Positions 54,195 through 64,000 of a DNA stretch of 64,000 bases are shown in pieces. This DNA comes from Zwartia vadi (lineage in GTDB: Bacteria; Pseudomonadota; Gammaproteobacteria; Burkholderiales; Burkholderiaceae_B). The notes under the pieces are model-generated. The model saw nothing but the letters and a program-made list of their open reading frames with translations, searched no databases and had not been told where the DNA came from. Each line of letters starts with the position of its first letter. Position 1 is the first letter of the stretch. The stretch lies in assembly GCF_030410375.1 (NCBI RefSeq), contig NZ_JAUHHE010000009.1:1-64000 (forward strand), given 5' to 3'. The position numbers and the translations under genes were made by a program.

Positions 54195-54223
54195 TTGCAA
54201 GGCTTGATTTTCAAGGGTATTGT
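54195..54223 (+). promoter_or_regulatory. Predicted gltB promoter
   Basis: TTGCAA (54195-54200), 17 nt, TATTGT (54218-54223) fits a sigma-70 promoter 46 bp before the gltB start codon. TGTTGC (54221-54226) with GCAACA (54238-54243) forms an inverted repeat at the expected transcript start, a possible operator. Confidence 0.45.
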
Positions 54224-54269
54224 TGCGCTCTTGCGCTGCAACATAGCAGTCCAGTCCCTGGAGCTCAAC

Positions 54270-57200
54270 ATGTCGACTTTTCCTCTAAATTTTCATCCCT
54301 CAAAGGCCTCACAGGCCGCTGCCCTGCCTGCTGCCGGGCTACCAAAGGCTCAGGGACTCTACAACCCCGCCAATGAGCATGATGCCTGTGGCGTGGGTTT
54401 TGTTGCTCACATCAAGGGCCAAAAAAGTCACGCCATCATTGAGCAGGGTCTCAAAATTCTTGAAAATCTCGATCACCGCGGAGCAGTCGGCGCCGACAAG
54501 CTCATGGGTGACGGTGCCGGCATTCTGATCCAGATCCCCGACGCGTTTTACCGACAGGATCTCGCTAAAAAAGGCATCTCCTTGCCAGCCCCTGGTGAAT
54601 ATGGGGTTGCAATGGTCTTTCTACCTAAAGAAATCGCCTCGCGCCTGGCTTGTGAGCAGGAGCTTGATCGTTCAGTTCGCGCAGAAGGCCAGGTCGTCTT
54701 AGGCTGGCGTGATGTGCCTGTCGATGCGGACATGCCCATGTCGCCAGCCGTCCGCGCCTGTGAACCCGTCATTCGACAGTTATTCATCGGTCGCGGCGCC
54801 GACGTGATGGTCCCGGATGCACTTGAGCGCAAGCTTTATGTCATCCGTAAAACTGCAAGCCATGCCATTCAGGCGATGGGGCTTGCTCACGGCAAGGAAT
54901 ATTTCGTTCCGTCAGCCTCAGTGCGCACTGTGGTTTACAAAGGCTTGCTGCTCGCAGACCAAGTGGGTCGCTATTACAGAGACTTGGCAGATCCTTTGAC
55001 TGTTTCAGCCGTCGCGCTTGTCCACCAGCGCTTTTCGACCAACACCTTCCCCGCCTGGCCGCTTGCCCACCCCTATCGCATGATTGCGCACAACGGTGAA
55101 ATCAATACCGTCAAAGGCAACTTCAACTGGTTGCGCGCGCGCGAAGGCATGATGCAATCAGCCGTCTTGGGTGACGATCTGAAAAAACTGTACCCGATTG
55201 TTTACGAAGGTCAGTCCGACACGGCAACCTTCGATAACTGCCTTGAGCTGCTTGTTAACTCAGGCTACTCGCTGGCCCACGCCATGATGATGATGATTCC
55301 CGAAGCTTGGGAACAACATACCCACATGGATCCCAGCCGTCGCGCGTTCTACGAGTACCACGCCGCAATGATGGAGCCATGGGATGGTCCCGCCGCTGTC
55401 GCATTTACAGATGGTCGTCAGATCGGTGCGACGCTGGACCGCAATGGCCTGCGCCCTGCACGCTATCTAATCACAGATGACGATATGGTCATCATGGCCT
55501 CCGAGGCGGGCACCCTCCCCATTCCGGAAAACCGCATCGTCAAAAAATGGCGCTTGCAGCCCGGCAAAATGTTCTTGATCGACCTTGAGCAAGGCCGCAT
55601 CATCGACGACGCCGAAATCAAATCGCAACTCGCAAACTCTCGGCCTTATCGCCAGTGGATCGACCGCTTGCGCGTCAAGCTCGAGTCTTTACCCACACCC
55701 ACCTCCGACACCCTGCCAGCAGTCAGCACAAGCCTGCTCGATCGGCAGCAAGCCTTTGGCTGGACACAAGAGGACTTTAAATTTGTTCTCGAAGTGATGG
55801 CCGACACCGGCGAAGAGGCAATTGGCTCGATGGGTAATGACGCGCCCCTCGCCGTGCTGTCAAGTCGTGCAAAACCCTTCTACAACTATTTCCGTCAGCT
55901 TTTTGCTCAAGTGACTAACCCACCGATTGATCCCATCCGGGAGCAAATGGTGATGTCTCTGGTTTCCTTTATTGGGCCCAAGCCAAACCTGCTCGACATC
56001 AACAATGTCAATCCACCGTTGCGCCTTGAGGTCAACCAGCCTGTTCTGGATGCAAAAGAAATGGCGCGTATCCGCGGCATCTCCGAATTGACGGGCGACA
56101 AGTTCCGCAGCTTCGAACTGCACATTAGCTATCCTGCCGCTTGGGGCGCGCACGGCATTGAAGCACGTTTGGCCGCTTTGTGCGCACGCGCTGTCGATGC
56201 AGTCAAAAGCGGTTATACCGTCCTGATCTTGACTGACCGTAACGTAGATAGCGAACATGTGGCGATCCCTGCGCTGCTCGCTACCTCAGCGATCCATCAA
56301 CATCTGATTCGCGAAGGCCTGCGCACAAACACAGGTTTGGTCGTTGAAACCGGCTCCGCGCGAGAAGTCCATCATTTCGCGCTGCTTGGTGGCTATGGCG
56401 CCGAAGCCATCCATCCCTTCCTCGCGATGGAAAGCATTGCTGCAATCAGCAAAGATCCGGAAAAAGCAGTCAAAAACTACGTCAAGGCAATCGGCAAAGG
56501 TCTCAACAAAGTGATGTCCAAAATGGGCATTTCAACCTACATGTCCTATTGCGGCGCGCAGATTTTCGAAGCTGTGGGTTTACGTACGGATCTAGTCAAC
56601 AAATACTTCTCCGGTACCGCCAGCACCATCGAGGGTATCGGTATTTTTGAAGTGGCCGAAGAAGCCTTGCGCACCCATCGGGCAGCCTTCAGCAACGATC
56701 CCGTGTTGGCGAACGCGCTGGACGCGGGCGGCGAATACGCCTTCCGCGTGCGTGGCGAAGACCACATGTGGACCCCCGACTCCATCGCCAAGCTCCAACA
56801 CGCGACGCGTGCGAACAATTACCGCACATACAAGGAGTACGCGCAGCTGATTAATGATCAGAGCCGCCGTCATATGACTTTGCGCGGACTATTCGAGTTC
56901 AAAGTCGATCCTGCGCGTGCCATACCTTTGGATCAAGTCGAACCGGCAAAAGAAATCGTCAAACGTTTTGCCACAGGCGCGATGTCGCTGGGCTCTATTT
57001 CGACTGAAGCACACTCCGTGCTTGCGGTTGCAATGAACCGTATTGGCGGCAAATCAAATACCGGTGAAGGTGGCGAAGACGAATTACGCTATCGCAGTGA
57101 GCTTCGCACCGGCAAGAGCGGTATTCAAGCGGGGGCGACGCTTGCAAGCGAACTTGGTGCTGATCGCATTGCCGCTGACATCCCCCTGCAAGAGGGCGAC

Positions 57201-59006
57201 TCCATGCGCTCCAAAATCAAACAGGTCGCTTCTGGCCGCTTTGGTGTGAGCGCCGAATACCTCTCAAGCGCCGATCAAATCCAAATCAAAATGGCCCAAG
57301 GCGCCAAGCCTGGTGAAGGCGGACAGTTACCCGGACACAAGGTCTCAGAGTACATCGCCAAGCTGCGTTGCTCGGTGCCTGGGGTAGGATTGATTTCACC
57401 CCCGCCTCACCACGACATCTACTCTATCGAAGATCTGGCCCAACTCATTCACGATCTCAAAAACGTGAATGACCGTGCCTCGATTTCCGTCAAGCTGGTC
57501 TCAGAAGTAGGTGTTGGAACCGTTGCCGCAGGTGTGGCGAAAGCCAAAGCCGACCACGTGACAATCTCAGGTCATGATGGCGGCACAGGCGCCTCGCCCG
57601 TCTCCTCCATTAAGCACGCGGGAACGCCTTGGGAGCTTGGTCTTGCCGAAACACAGCAAACACTGATGCTCAACCAACTGCGCAGCCGCATTCGTGTTCA
57701 GGCAGACGGACAAATGAAGACCGGCCGCGACGTCGTCATTGGCGCACTGCTCGGTGCGGATGAATTTGGTTTCGCCACAGCACCCTTGGTGGTCGAAGGG
57801 TGCATCATGATGCGCAAGTGTCACCTCAATACCTGCCCCGTTGGCGTGGCCACCCAAGACCCCGTGCTGCGTCAAAAATTCCAAGGCAAACCCGAACACG
57901 TCGTAAACTACTTCTTCTTTGTTGCAGAAGAGGTGCGTGAAATCATGGCGCAGCTTGGTATCAGCAACTTTGATGATTTAGTTGGACGTGCAGAGTTACT
58001 GGATACACGTTCGGGCATTGAGCACTGGAAAGCGCACGGACTGGATTTTGGACGCGTGTTTTATCAGCCAGCCACCGACAGCCCACGCAGACACACAGAA
58101 GGACAAGATCATGGCCTTGATGCCGCGCTCGACCATCAGTTGATTGAGCGCAGCATCCCCGCAATCGAACGCGGCGAAAAAGTCTCCTTCATTGTGCCGG
58201 TCCGCAACCGCAATCGCACAATCGGCGCCATGCTGTCAGGGCGCATCGCCTCACGCTACGGTGATGAGGGCCTGCCGGATGACACCATTCACATCCAGTG
58301 TAACGGCACTGCCGGCCAAAGTTTTGGCGCTTTCCTTGCGCGCGGCGTAACGCTTGACCTTGTCGGTGAGGCCAACGACTACGTGGGCAAAGGCCTCTCG
58401 GGGGGTCGCATCATCGTGCGCTCTCCCAATGATTTCCGCGGTTTTGGCCCTGATCACATCATCGTTGGCAATACCGTACTGTACGGCGCGACGGGTGGCG
58501 AAGCCTACTTCAATGGTGTGGGCGGTGAACGCTTCGCTGTTCGCAACTCTGGTGCCGCCGCGGTCGTTGAAGGCACGGGCGATCACGGTTGTGAATACAT
58601 GACAGGCGGTACTGTCGTTGTGCTGGGCGATACCGGTCGCAACTTCGCAGCAGGCATGTCAGGCGGCGTTGCGTATGTCTGGGATCCGGAAGGGTCTTTT
58701 GCCGATCGCTGCAATACGTCAATGGTTGCACTCGAGCCTGTATTGTCCTCTGCAGAGCAATCTAAAGAGCAAGCCATCGATATTTGGCACAGCATGACGC
58801 GTGGTGGAGAGCGCGAAACAGACGAAGCGATTTTGAAACGTCTGGTTGAAAATCATTTCCGCTACACAGGTAGCTTCCGCGCACGTGATCTCGTCAGCAA
58901 CTGGGACAGCGCACGAAGCAAATTCGTCAAAGTCATGCCTGTCGACTACAAGCGCGCGCTCGGAGAAATGTGGCGCGCCGCCAACCCTCAGCCTAAAGCA
59001 GCTTAA
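54270..59006 (+). CDS. gltB: Glutamate synthase (NADPH) large subunit
   Basis: Makes glutamate from glutamine and 2-oxoglutarate for ammonium assimilation, 1578 residues from ATG 54270 (GGAG at 54260-54263). The frame is open further upstream to 54195 but that part overlaps the promoter. Cys40 in [10 protein letters not shown] becomes the N-terminal nucleophile after removal of a 39-residue propeptide. Order of domains: class II amidotransferase (to about 430), central domain, FMN-binding synthase barrel ([29 protein letters not shown]), and a C-terminal beta-helix ([20 protein letters not shown]). The 3Fe-4S cluster motif is [15 protein letters not shown]. Confidence 0.97.
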   Translation: MSTFPLNFHPSKASQAAALPAAGLPKAQGLYNPANEHDACGVGFVAHIKGQKSHAIIEQGLKILENLDHRGAVGADKLMGDGAGILIQIPDAFYRQDLAKKGISLPAPGEYGVAMVFLPKEIASRLACEQELDRSVRAEGQVVLGWRDVPVDADMPMSPAVRACEPVIRQLFIGRGADVMVPDALERKLYVIRKTASHAIQAMGLAHGKEYFVPSASVRTVVYKGLLLADQVGRYYRDLADPLTVSAVALVHQRFSTNTFPAWPLAHPYRMIAHNGEINTVKGNFNWLRAREGMMQSAVLGDDLKKLYPIVYEGQSDTATFDNCLELLVNSGYSLAHAMMMMIPEAWEQHTHMDPSRRAFYEYHAAMMEPWDGPAAVAFTDGRQIGATLDRNGLRPARYLITDDDMVIMASEAGTLPIPENRIVKKWRLQPGKMFLIDLEQGRIIDDAEIKSQLANSRPYRQWIDRLRVKLESLPTPTSDTLPAVSTSLLDRQQAFGWTQEDFKFVLEVMADTGEEAIGSMGNDAPLAVLSSRAKPFYNYFRQLFAQVTNPPIDPIREQMVMSLVSFIGPKPNLLDINNVNPPLRLEVNQPVLDAKEMARIRGISELTGDKFRSFELHISYPAAWGAHGIEARLAALCARAVDAVKSGYTVLILTDRNVDSEHVAIPALLATSAIHQHLIREGLRTNTGLVVETGSAREVHHFALLGGYGAEAIHPFLAMESIAAISKDPEKAVKNYVKAIGKGLNKVMSKMGISTYMSYCGAQIFEAVGLRTDLVNKYFSGTASTIEGIGIFEVAEEALRTHRAAFSNDPVLANALDAGGEYAFRVRGEDHMWTPDSIAKLQHATRANNYRTYKEYAQLINDQSRRHMTLRGLFEFKVDPARAIPLDQVEPAKEIVKRFATGAMSLGSISTEAHSVLAVAMNRIGGKSNTGEGGEDELRYRSELRTGKSGIQAGATLASELGADRIAADIPLQEGDSMRSKIKQVASGRFGVSAEYLSSADQIQIKMAQGAKPGEGGQLPGHKVSEYIAKLRCSVPGVGLISPPPHHDIYSIEDLAQLIHDLKNVNDRASISVKLVSEVGVGTVAAGVAKAKADHVTISGHDGGTGASPVSSIKHAGTPWELGLAETQQTLMLNQLRSRIRVQADGQMKTGRDVVIGALLGADEFGFATAPLVVEGCIMMRKCHLNTCPVGVATQDPVLRQKFQGKPEHVVNYFFFVAEEVREIMAQLGISNFDDLVGRAELLDTRSGIEHWKAHGLDFGRVFYQPATDSPRRHTEGQDHGLDAALDHQLIERSIPAIERGEKVSFIVPVRNRNRTIGAMLSGRIASRYGDEGLPDDTIHIQCNGTAGQSFGAFLARGVTLDLVGEANDYVGKGLSGGRIIVRSPNDFRGFGPDHIIVGNTVLYGATGGEAYFNGVGGERFAVRNSGAAAVVEGTGDHGCEYMTGGTVVVLGDTGRNFAAGMSGGVAYVWDPEGSFADRCNTSMVALEPVLSSAEQSKEQAIDIWHSMTRGGERETDEAILKRLVENHFRYTGSFRARDLVSNWDSARSKFVKVMPVDYKRALGEMWRAANPQPKAA

Positions 59007-59015
59007 GGAAGCATC

Positions 59016-60482
59016 ATGGGAAAAATTACTGGATTTCTCGAAGTTAAACGCTTGCAAGAAGCCTCCGAGCCCCCCGCAAATCGACTCAAGCATTGGAAAG
59101 AGTTTGTCGTGCACCTGAGCGACGAACAAGCGGGCAAACAGGCAGCGCGCTGCATGGATTGCGGCATTCCCTTTTGTAATAACGGCTGTCCTGTCAACAA
59201 CATCATTCCTGACTGGAACGATTTGGTCTACCGCCAAAACTGGCGAGGCGCATTGGATGTGCTGCATTCGACCAATAACTTTCCCGAGTTCACGGGGCGG
59301 ATTTGTCCAGCACCTTGCGAAGCTGCTTGCACGCTAAACATCAATGATGATGCAGTTGGCATCAAATCCATTGAACATGCGATCATCGACAAGGGCTGGG
59401 AACAGGGCTGGGTCGTTCCCCAAGCTCCTGCGCAAAAAACAGGCAAGAAAGTCGCCATCATCGGCTCCGGTCCAGCTGGCTTGGCATGTGCTCAACAGTT
59501 GGCACGCGTGGGCCATGACGTCACCGTGTTTGAAAAGAACGATCGCATCGGTGGCTTGTTGCGTTATGGAATTCCAGATTTCAAACTTGAAAAGAAATTG
59601 ATCGATCAGCGAATTGCCCAAATGGAAGCTGAAGGCGTGACCTTCAAGGCCTCCCATTATGTCGGGCAAGTCAATGACGCGCCTGAAAAGGGTCTGACAG
59701 TCAAAACTCCCGAGGCGCTCCAAAAAGAATTTGATGCGATCGTGTTGACTGGCGGCTGTGAAACACCCCGTGACTTACCCATTCCTGGCCGCGAACTCGA
59801 TGGTGTGATGTATGCCATGGACTTTTTGCGTCCCCAGAACAAAGTCGTCGCGGGTGACAAACTAAACAACCAAGTTCTTGCGAAAGGCAAGCATGTGGTG
59901 GTGATCGGTGGTGGTGATACAGGCTCGGACTGCGTGGGCACGAGCAATCGACATGGCGCCAAGTCTGTGACACAGATTGAACTCATGCCGCGCCCGCCTG
60001 AGACTGAGAACAAGGCAATGACCTGGCCCTACTGGCCCGCCAAGCTCCGTACATCCTCTTCGCATGAAGAAGGTGCCGAACGTGACTGGGCCATTACCAG
60101 CAAAGCACTCGTAGGCAAAAACGGTAAAGTTGAAAAGCTGGTTGCCGCACGCGTCGAATGGATCAAAGACGAAGCGACCGGACAGATGCGCATGCAAGAA
60201 ATCAAAGGATCTGAATTCGATATTCAAGCCGATCTGGTTCTGCTTGCGATGGGCTTTGTGGCCCCCGTGAGCAATGTTTTAACAGCGTTTGGTATCGATC
60301 AGGATCCTCGCGGCAATGCGCGTGCCAATACTGATGACTACAAGAGCAACGTCGACAAGGTGTTTGCGGCAGGTGACATGCGCCGCGGCCAGTCTCTGGT
60401 CGTTTGGGCGATCCGCGAAGGACGGCAGTGCGCACGCTCAGTCGATGAATATCTGATGGGCTATAGTGAGTTGCCACGTTAA
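59016..60482 (+). CDS. gltD: Glutamate synthase (NADPH) small subunit
   Basis: FAD and NADPH-binding subunit that feeds electrons to GltB, 488 residues. Cys-rich 4Fe-4S ligands lie in [15 protein letters not shown] and [12 protein letters not shown] (about 46-110). FAD fold: [25 protein letters not shown] fold: [15 protein letters not shown]-terminal FAD closing block is [20 protein letters not shown]. It starts 10 bp after gltB, the standard gltBD operon. Confidence 0.97.
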   Translation: MGKITGFLEVKRLQEASEPPANRLKHWKEFVVHLSDEQAGKQAARCMDCGIPFCNNGCPVNNIIPDWNDLVYRQNWRGALDVLHSTNNFPEFTGRICPAPCEAACTLNINDDAVGIKSIEHAIIDKGWEQGWVVPQAPAQKTGKKVAIIGSGPAGLACAQQLARVGHDVTVFEKNDRIGGLLRYGIPDFKLEKKLIDQRIAQMEAEGVTFKASHYVGQVNDAPEKGLTVKTPEALQKEFDAIVLTGGCETPRDLPIPGRELDGVMYAMDFLRPQNKVVAGDKLNNQVLAKGKHVVVIGGGDTGSDCVGTSNRHGAKSVTQIELMPRPPETENKAMTWPYWPAKLRTSSSHEEGAERDWAITSKALVGKNGKVEKLVAARVEWIKDEATGQMRMQEIKGSEFDIQADLVLLAMGFVAPVSNVLTAFGIDQDPRGNARANTDDYKSNVDKVFAAGDMRRGQSLVVWAIREGRQCARSVDEYLMGYSELPR

Positions 60483-60501
60483 CTCCCGACAGGTCGTTTA
60501 T

Positions 60502-61497
60502 ATGAAAAACTTGAAACGTATTGTTCAGTTCGCTTTAGCTAGTACTTTGACTGTCTTAGCTACTTCGCCCATCGCTGCTCGCGCGCAAGCCGTCGATCAA
60601 TGGCCGAATAAGGGCTTGACGCTCATCGTGCCTTACGCGCCAGGCGGATTTTCCGATACCCGGATGCGTCTGCTGGCACGCAAGCTCTCCGAAAAACTGG
60701 GTCAACCTGTTGTCGTAGAAAACAAAGGCGGCGCAGGCGGTGTGATCGGTACGGCTCTTGTGGCAAAAGCGGCTCCCGATGGTTACACGCTGGGGTCCGG
60801 GAACCTTGCGCCATTGGCCGTGAATCCAACGCTCATGCCAAAAATCCCGTACAACGTTTCTCGCGATTTGGCGCCAGTCATTTTGATCGAAAATAGCCCG
60901 CTTGTTTTGAGCGTAGCCAATAACTTGCCAGCCAAGACGCTGGATGAGCTCATTGCTCTTGCCAAAAAGGATCCGGGCAAACTGACTTTTGGCTCCTCTG
61001 GTGTGGGTGGCGCGCATCACCTTTCAGGCGAAATGTTTCGTGATGCGACAAAAATCGATATCACCCATGTTCCTTATAAAGGCGGATCTCCCGCCGCAAC
61101 AGACCTGATGGCAGGTCACCTCAACATGATGTTTGAAATGGGCTATGCAGCGCTGCCTTCAATTCAAGGAGGTCGCGTGCGTCCAATCGCCGTGACATCC
61201 GCCGAACGCATTGCCATCCTGCCTGACGTGCCCACCATGTCCGAACTCGGTGTCAAAGGTTTTGAGTCCTACAACTGGCAAGGTATTGTCGTACCAGCAG
61301 GCACGCCCGCCCCTGTTATCGCAAAGCTGAACCAGGCATTCAATGAAATACTCAAAGATCCTGATGTCGCCAAGGCAATTTCCAGCGTCGGCAGCCAGGC
61401 TGTAGGGGGTACGCCTGAATATTTTGGAAAGTTTATCGCCGATGAAACAGCCAAATGGGCAAAAGTCATCAAAACTGCGGATATTAAGCTGAATTGA
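60502..61497 (+). CDS. Bug/TctC family periplasmic binding protein (orphan)
   Basis: A 331-residue receptor with signal peptide to about residue 29 (VLATSPIAARAQA). The mature start QWPNKGLTLIVPYAPGGFSD and the loop VVENKGGAGGVIGTALVAKA are Bug signatures; DGYTLGSGN follows. ATG 60502 is the leader-compatible start. No TctA or TctB is adjacent, as for most Bug proteins in this family, so it may work with a distant permease or as a sensor. It follows gltD by 19 bp and may be co-transcribed with gltBD. Confidence 0.9.
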   Translation: MKNLKRIVQFALASTLTVLATSPIAARAQAVDQWPNKGLTLIVPYAPGGFSDTRMRLLARKLSEKLGQPVVVENKGGAGGVIGTALVAKAAPDGYTLGSGNLAPLAVNPTLMPKIPYNVSRDLAPVILIENSPLVLSVANNLPAKTLDELIALAKKDPGKLTFGSSGVGGAHHLSGEMFRDATKIDITHVPYKGGSPAATDLMAGHLNMMFEMGYAALPSIQGGRVRPIAVTSAERIAILPDVPTMSELGVKGFESYNWQGIVVPAGTPAPVIAKLNQAFNEILKDPDVAKAISSVGSQAVGGTPEYFGKFIADETAKWAKVIKTADIKLN

Positions 61498-61542
61498 GAA
61501 ATTAGCCTTGTCATTGCGCCCTTGCCGCGCAGACTGGCTGTA

Positions 61543-61583
61543 AGCGGGCGGTACAATAAGGGGTCCGGGTAGGAATGCCCGCT
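61543..61583 (+). promoter_or_regulatory. Probable mla operon leader region
   Basis: AGCGGGC (61543-61549) and GCCCGCT (61577-61583) form a 7-bp inverted repeat enclosing TACAAT (61552-61557), a good -10 element with no convincing -35 partner. It lies in the 120-bp gap before mlaF. Could mark the end of the upstream gene, or the promoter. Confidence 0.3.
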
Positions 61584-61617
61584 TTGGCTTAATTAGCCTT
61601 GATCCCAACGCCTGCCA

Positions 61618-62451
61618 ATGTCATCGCTTTCAACCGACCCTGACGACTTCGTGCTGCGCCTGACTGGCGTATCGCTTGGCTATGGAGATATCGATATATT
61701 GCGTGATATCTCCCTGTGTGTCCGGCGCGGCGAAGTCGTGGCCCTGATGGGCGGCTCAGGTTCAGGCAAAACCACGCTGCTGCGGGCTGCGACAGGTCAG
61801 ATTCGCGCGCGTCTTGGAGAAGTCTCTCTTTTTAATAAAGACCTCGCTCAAATCAATGTCACTGAACTGCAGGCTTTACGCCAAAAAATGGGCGTACTGT
61901 TTCAGCAGGGTGCCTTATTTACCGATCTCAATGTTTTTGAAAATGTGGCCTTTCCCCTCAGGGAACACACAAGGCTTGCGCAGCCCGAGTTGCTCACGCG
62001 CGTGCTTGATGCACTCGAGGCGGTCGGACTCCGCGCAGCTGCGCACTTGCGTGTCTCAGAAATTTCCGGCGGCATGGCTCGCCGGGTAGCGCTCGCGCGT
62101 GCAGTCGTGCTTGAACCAGAGCTTGTGCTCTATGACGAGCCTTTCGCCGGTCTCGATCCAATCTCTTTGGGGATTACCGCGCGTCTGATCCGGAGTTTGT
62201 CAGACAGATTGGGCTGTGCGAGCGTCGTGATCACCCACGACATCAACGAATCATTCGCGATCGCCGACCACGTCTATCTGATTGGGCAAGGCGTCATCAA
62301 GGCGCATGGTACGCCTGACACACTTGGCAACTCCACAGACCCTTATGTCATGCAATTTCTAAAGGGCGAGCCCGATGGGCCCGTCGCCTTTGATTACCCT
62401 ACTACACCTAAATTCGACGCTTGGCTCAAACAGCAAGAGGCCAAGCGATGA
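61618..62451 (+). CDS. mlaF: Phospholipid transport ABC ATPase MlaF
   Basis: ATPase of the MlaFEDB complex that moves phospholipids between the inner and outer membranes, keeping lipid asymmetry. 277 residues. Walker A GGSGSGKTT, Q-loop FQQGALFTDLNVFENVAFPL, signature ISGGMARRVALARA, Walker B LVLYDEPFAGLDP, H-loop VVITHD. The FQQGALF wording is typical of MlaF. Stop overlaps mlaE start (ATGA). Confidence 0.95.
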   Translation: MSSLSTDPDDFVLRLTGVSLGYGDIDILRDISLCVRRGEVVALMGGSGSGKTTLLRAATGQIRARLGEVSLFNKDLAQINVTELQALRQKMGVLFQQGALFTDLNVFENVAFPLREHTRLAQPELLTRVLDALEAVGLRAAAHLRVSEISGGMARRVALARAVVLEPELVLYDEPFAGLDPISLGITARLIRSLSDRLGCASVVITHDINESFAIADHVYLIGQGVIKAHGTPDTLGNSTDPYVMQFLKGEPDGPVAFDYPTTPKFDAWLKQQEAKR

Positions 62452-63233
62452 GCGTACACACCTATCTGTCAGCGATCGGTCATAGCGTCCGGACTCGGAT
62501 CAGCGGACTTGGGACTTTCACGCGCTTTTTCTGTCTTTTATTACAACGCAGTGGTATTGTTTTTTCTCGTCCGCGTCTCGTTTCGCAACAGATACACTTC
62601 ATTGGCAACTATTCACTGCTGATTATTGCTGTCTCAGGACTTTTTGTTGGTTTCGTTCTTGGTTTACAGGGTTACTACACACTTAATCGCTACGGCTCCG
62701 AAGAGGCGCTTGGTCTGTTAGTCGCACTCTCACTGACGCGCGAACTCGGACCCGTCGTGACCGCGCTTCTCTTTGCTGGTCGAGCCGGCACCTCTCTGAC
62801 TGCCGAAATCGGCCTGATGAAAGCAGGTGAGCAATTGGCCGCGATGGAAGTGATGGCCGTCGATCCGGTTCGCCGAGTGTTGGCACCTCGTTTCTGGGGT
62901 GGCGTGATTGCCATGCCAATATTAGCTGCGGTGTTTTCGATGGTCGGTATTCTGGGTGGCTGGATCGTTGGCGTGCTGATGATCGGTATTGATACCGGTG
63001 CGTTCTGGTCTCAGATGCAAAGTGGCGTCGATGTCTGGAAAGACGTCATGAACGGTGTCATTAAAAGCCTTGTTTTTGGCGTGGCAGTCACCTTGATTGC
63101 GCTCTACGAAGGTTGGCAGTGCCGACCTACCCCAGAGGGCGTGTCGCGTGCGACGACCCGCACTGTGGTCGCAGGTTCACTCGCTGTCTTGGGTCTTGAT
63201 TTTCTGCTGACCGCATTGATGTTCAGCAACTGA
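62448..63233 (+). CDS. mlaE: Phospholipid transport permease MlaE
   Basis: Inner-membrane permease, 261 residues from ATG 62448, coupled to mlaF. MlaE/YrbE landmarks: ELGPVVTALLFAGRAGTSLT, EIGLMKAGEQLAAMEVMAVD and RFWGGVIAMPILAAVFSMVG. Five to six helices. Works with MlaF and the MlaD ring. Confidence 0.95.
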   Translation: MSVHTYLSAIGHSVRTRISGLGTFTRFFCLLLQRSGIVFSRPRLVSQQIHFIGNYSLLIIAVSGLFVGFVLGLQGYYTLNRYGSEEALGLLVALSLTRELGPVVTALLFAGRAGTSLTAEIGLMKAGEQLAAMEVMAVDPVRRVLAPRFWGGVIAMPILAAVFSMVGILGGWIVGVLMIGIDTGAFWSQMQSGVDVWKDVMNGVIKSLVFGVAVTLIALYEGWQCRPTPEGVSRATTRTVVAGSLAVLGLDFLLTALMFSN

Positions 63234-63247
63234 TTTTTGGAATCTAA

Positions 63248-63751
63248 ATGTCTACTGAAAAAACAGACTGGTGGGTAGGGCTCTTTGTGTTGCTTGGGGG
63301 GGTAGCGCTCGCTTTTTTAGCACTGCGCGCAGCCAATCTCAGCAGCTTTTCCTTTGCACAGACCTACACCCTATCGGCCAACTTCGATAATATCGGCGGA
63401 CTTAAAGTGAGAGCGCCGGTCAAGAGTGCCGGGGTGGTGGTTGGGCGCGTAGCCTCGATTTCCTTGGATAAGGAAACTTATAAAGCCGTCGTGCGCCTGG
63501 ATATGGAAAAAGGATTCCTTTTCCCGCTCGACTCGTCGGCGAAAATCCTAACCTCCGGACTGCTCGGTGAACAATATATCGGCCTCGAAGCGGGTGGCGA
63601 TGATAAGAACCTCGCCAATAACGGTACGATCCAATACACCCAAAGCGCAATTGTTCTGGAAAGCCTGATCAGCCAGTTCCTTTTTAATACTGCTGAAAAG
63701 CAAGGCAGTGAGGCACCTCCCGCGCAAGAGACGGGTACGCCCAAACAATAA
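63248..63751 (+). CDS. mlaD: MlaD, MCE-domain lipid-binding subunit
   Basis: Periplasmic MCE protein anchored by one N-terminal helix (VGLFVLLGGVALAFLALRA); forms the hexameric lipid ring on MlaE. 167 residues. MCE core: YTLSANFDNIGGLKVRAPVK, GVVVGRVASISLD, SSAKILTSGLLGEQYIGLE. A hydrophobic C-terminal segment (ALVLESLISQF-type) is in place. C-terminus is Pro/Glu-rich. Confidence 0.94.
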   Translation: MSTEKTDWWVGLFVLLGGVALAFLALRAANLSSFSFAQTYTLSANFDNIGGLKVRAPVKSAGVVVGRVASISLDKETYKAVVRLDMEKGFLFPLDSSAKILTSGLLGEQYIGLEAGGDDKNLANNGTIQYTQSAIVLESLISQFLFNTAEKQGSEAPPAQETGTPKQ

Positions 63752-63753
63752 CC

Positions 63754-64000
63754 ATGGCCGCACTCATGAACACACACTCTTTTCACAAGCTTCTGCTGAT
63801 TGTTTTGCTCGCCGTTCTCGGTGGCTGTGCAACACAACCTGTCAAAACACCGATCGCTGGAGATCCATGGGAGAGCTCCAACCGCGCAATGTTCGAGTTT
63901 AACGACACCGTTGACCGCGCGATCTTTCAACCCGTCTCGCGTGCGTATGCTTTTGTCACACCTCAGCCCATTCGCACCTGTATCCACAACATGTTCATGA
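63754..64000 (+). CDS. mlaA: MlaA (VacJ) outer-membrane lipoprotein, partial
   Basis: Runs off the window edge after about 82 residues. Signal peptide with lipobox: HSFHKLLLIVLLAVLGGC, so a lipidated Cys begins the mature protein. Then DPWESSNRAMFEFNDTVDRA, the start of the MlaA/VacJ fold that removes phospholipids from the outer leaflet of the outer membrane. Start ATG 63754 or 63766. It belongs to the same operon, 2 nt after mlaD. Confidence 0.92.
   Translation, partial: MAALMNTHSFHKLLLIVLLAVLGGCATQPVKTPIAGDPWESSNRAMFEFNDTVDRAIFQPVSRAYAFVTPQPIRTCIHNMFM

Overview
The window looks like chromosomal DNA of a betaproteobacterium of the order Burkholderiales, most likely family Alcaligenaceae (relatives of Bordetella, Achromobacter, Advenella). 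This is an inference from gene content and order: glmS next to an Lrp/AsnC gene, a PhaM-type granule protein, a caa3-like cox cluster with a 38-residue assembly protein and a DUF2970 gene, a transposase-like gene in front of gltBD, mlaFED-mlaA, and several Bug (TctC-type) receptors, which are abundant in this family. No rRNA, tRNA, CRISPR array, prophage or intact insertion sequence was seen.

Region 1 (about 1-2,600): glmS on the minus strand and a divergent Lrp/AsnC regulator. Region 2 (about 2,650-36,680): a large catabolic and transport block lying between glmS-lrp and glmU. It holds a TauD/TfdA dioxygenase; an old-yellow-enzyme reductase and a zinc alcohol dehydrogenase facing away from a TRAP-transporter operon (dctPQM, metallo-beta-lactamase-fold hydrolase, aldehyde dehydrogenase, flavoprotein dehydrogenase, SDR, a frameshifted quinone oxidoreductase, 2-hydroxyacid dehydrogenase, GntR regulator); an MmgE/PrpD - DUF4387 - AtuA operon; a divergent operon in which two AtzG-like/amidase pairs flank a TctCBA transporter and end in a second MmgE/PrpD; an iron(III)-type ABC transporter; a third MmgE/PrpD paired with a TcuA-like flavoprotein; and a DHA2-type MFS exporter. 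Three of the major promoter regions carry ATACAA/TTGTAT-type inverted repeats and a fourth a diverged variant, so they may form one regulon, with the GntR/FCD protein at 16,007 as the obvious candidate. The probable theme is uptake and breakdown of organic (poly)carboxylates and their amides; the true substrates cannot be read from sequence.

Region 3 (36,690-39,130): glmU, phaM-like and a DUF3717 gene. Region 4 (39,129-47,770): genes for an aa3/caa3-type cytochrome c oxidase and its assembly (sco, ctaB, ctaA, a second SCO-like protein, SURF1, subunits III, I and II, small accessory genes). A cox11/ctaG gene, expected here in relatives, is absent. Region 5 (47,979-54,125): a Nudix hydrolase, a Na+/H+ antiporter with a cyclic-nucleotide-binding-like tail, rpoH with a CIRCE operator lying over its promoter, an SdiA-regulated-type protein and a degenerate REP-type transposase gene. 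Region 6 (54,270-64,000): gltB-gltD, an orphan Bug receptor, and mlaF-mlaE-mlaD with the first part of mlaA running off the window edge.
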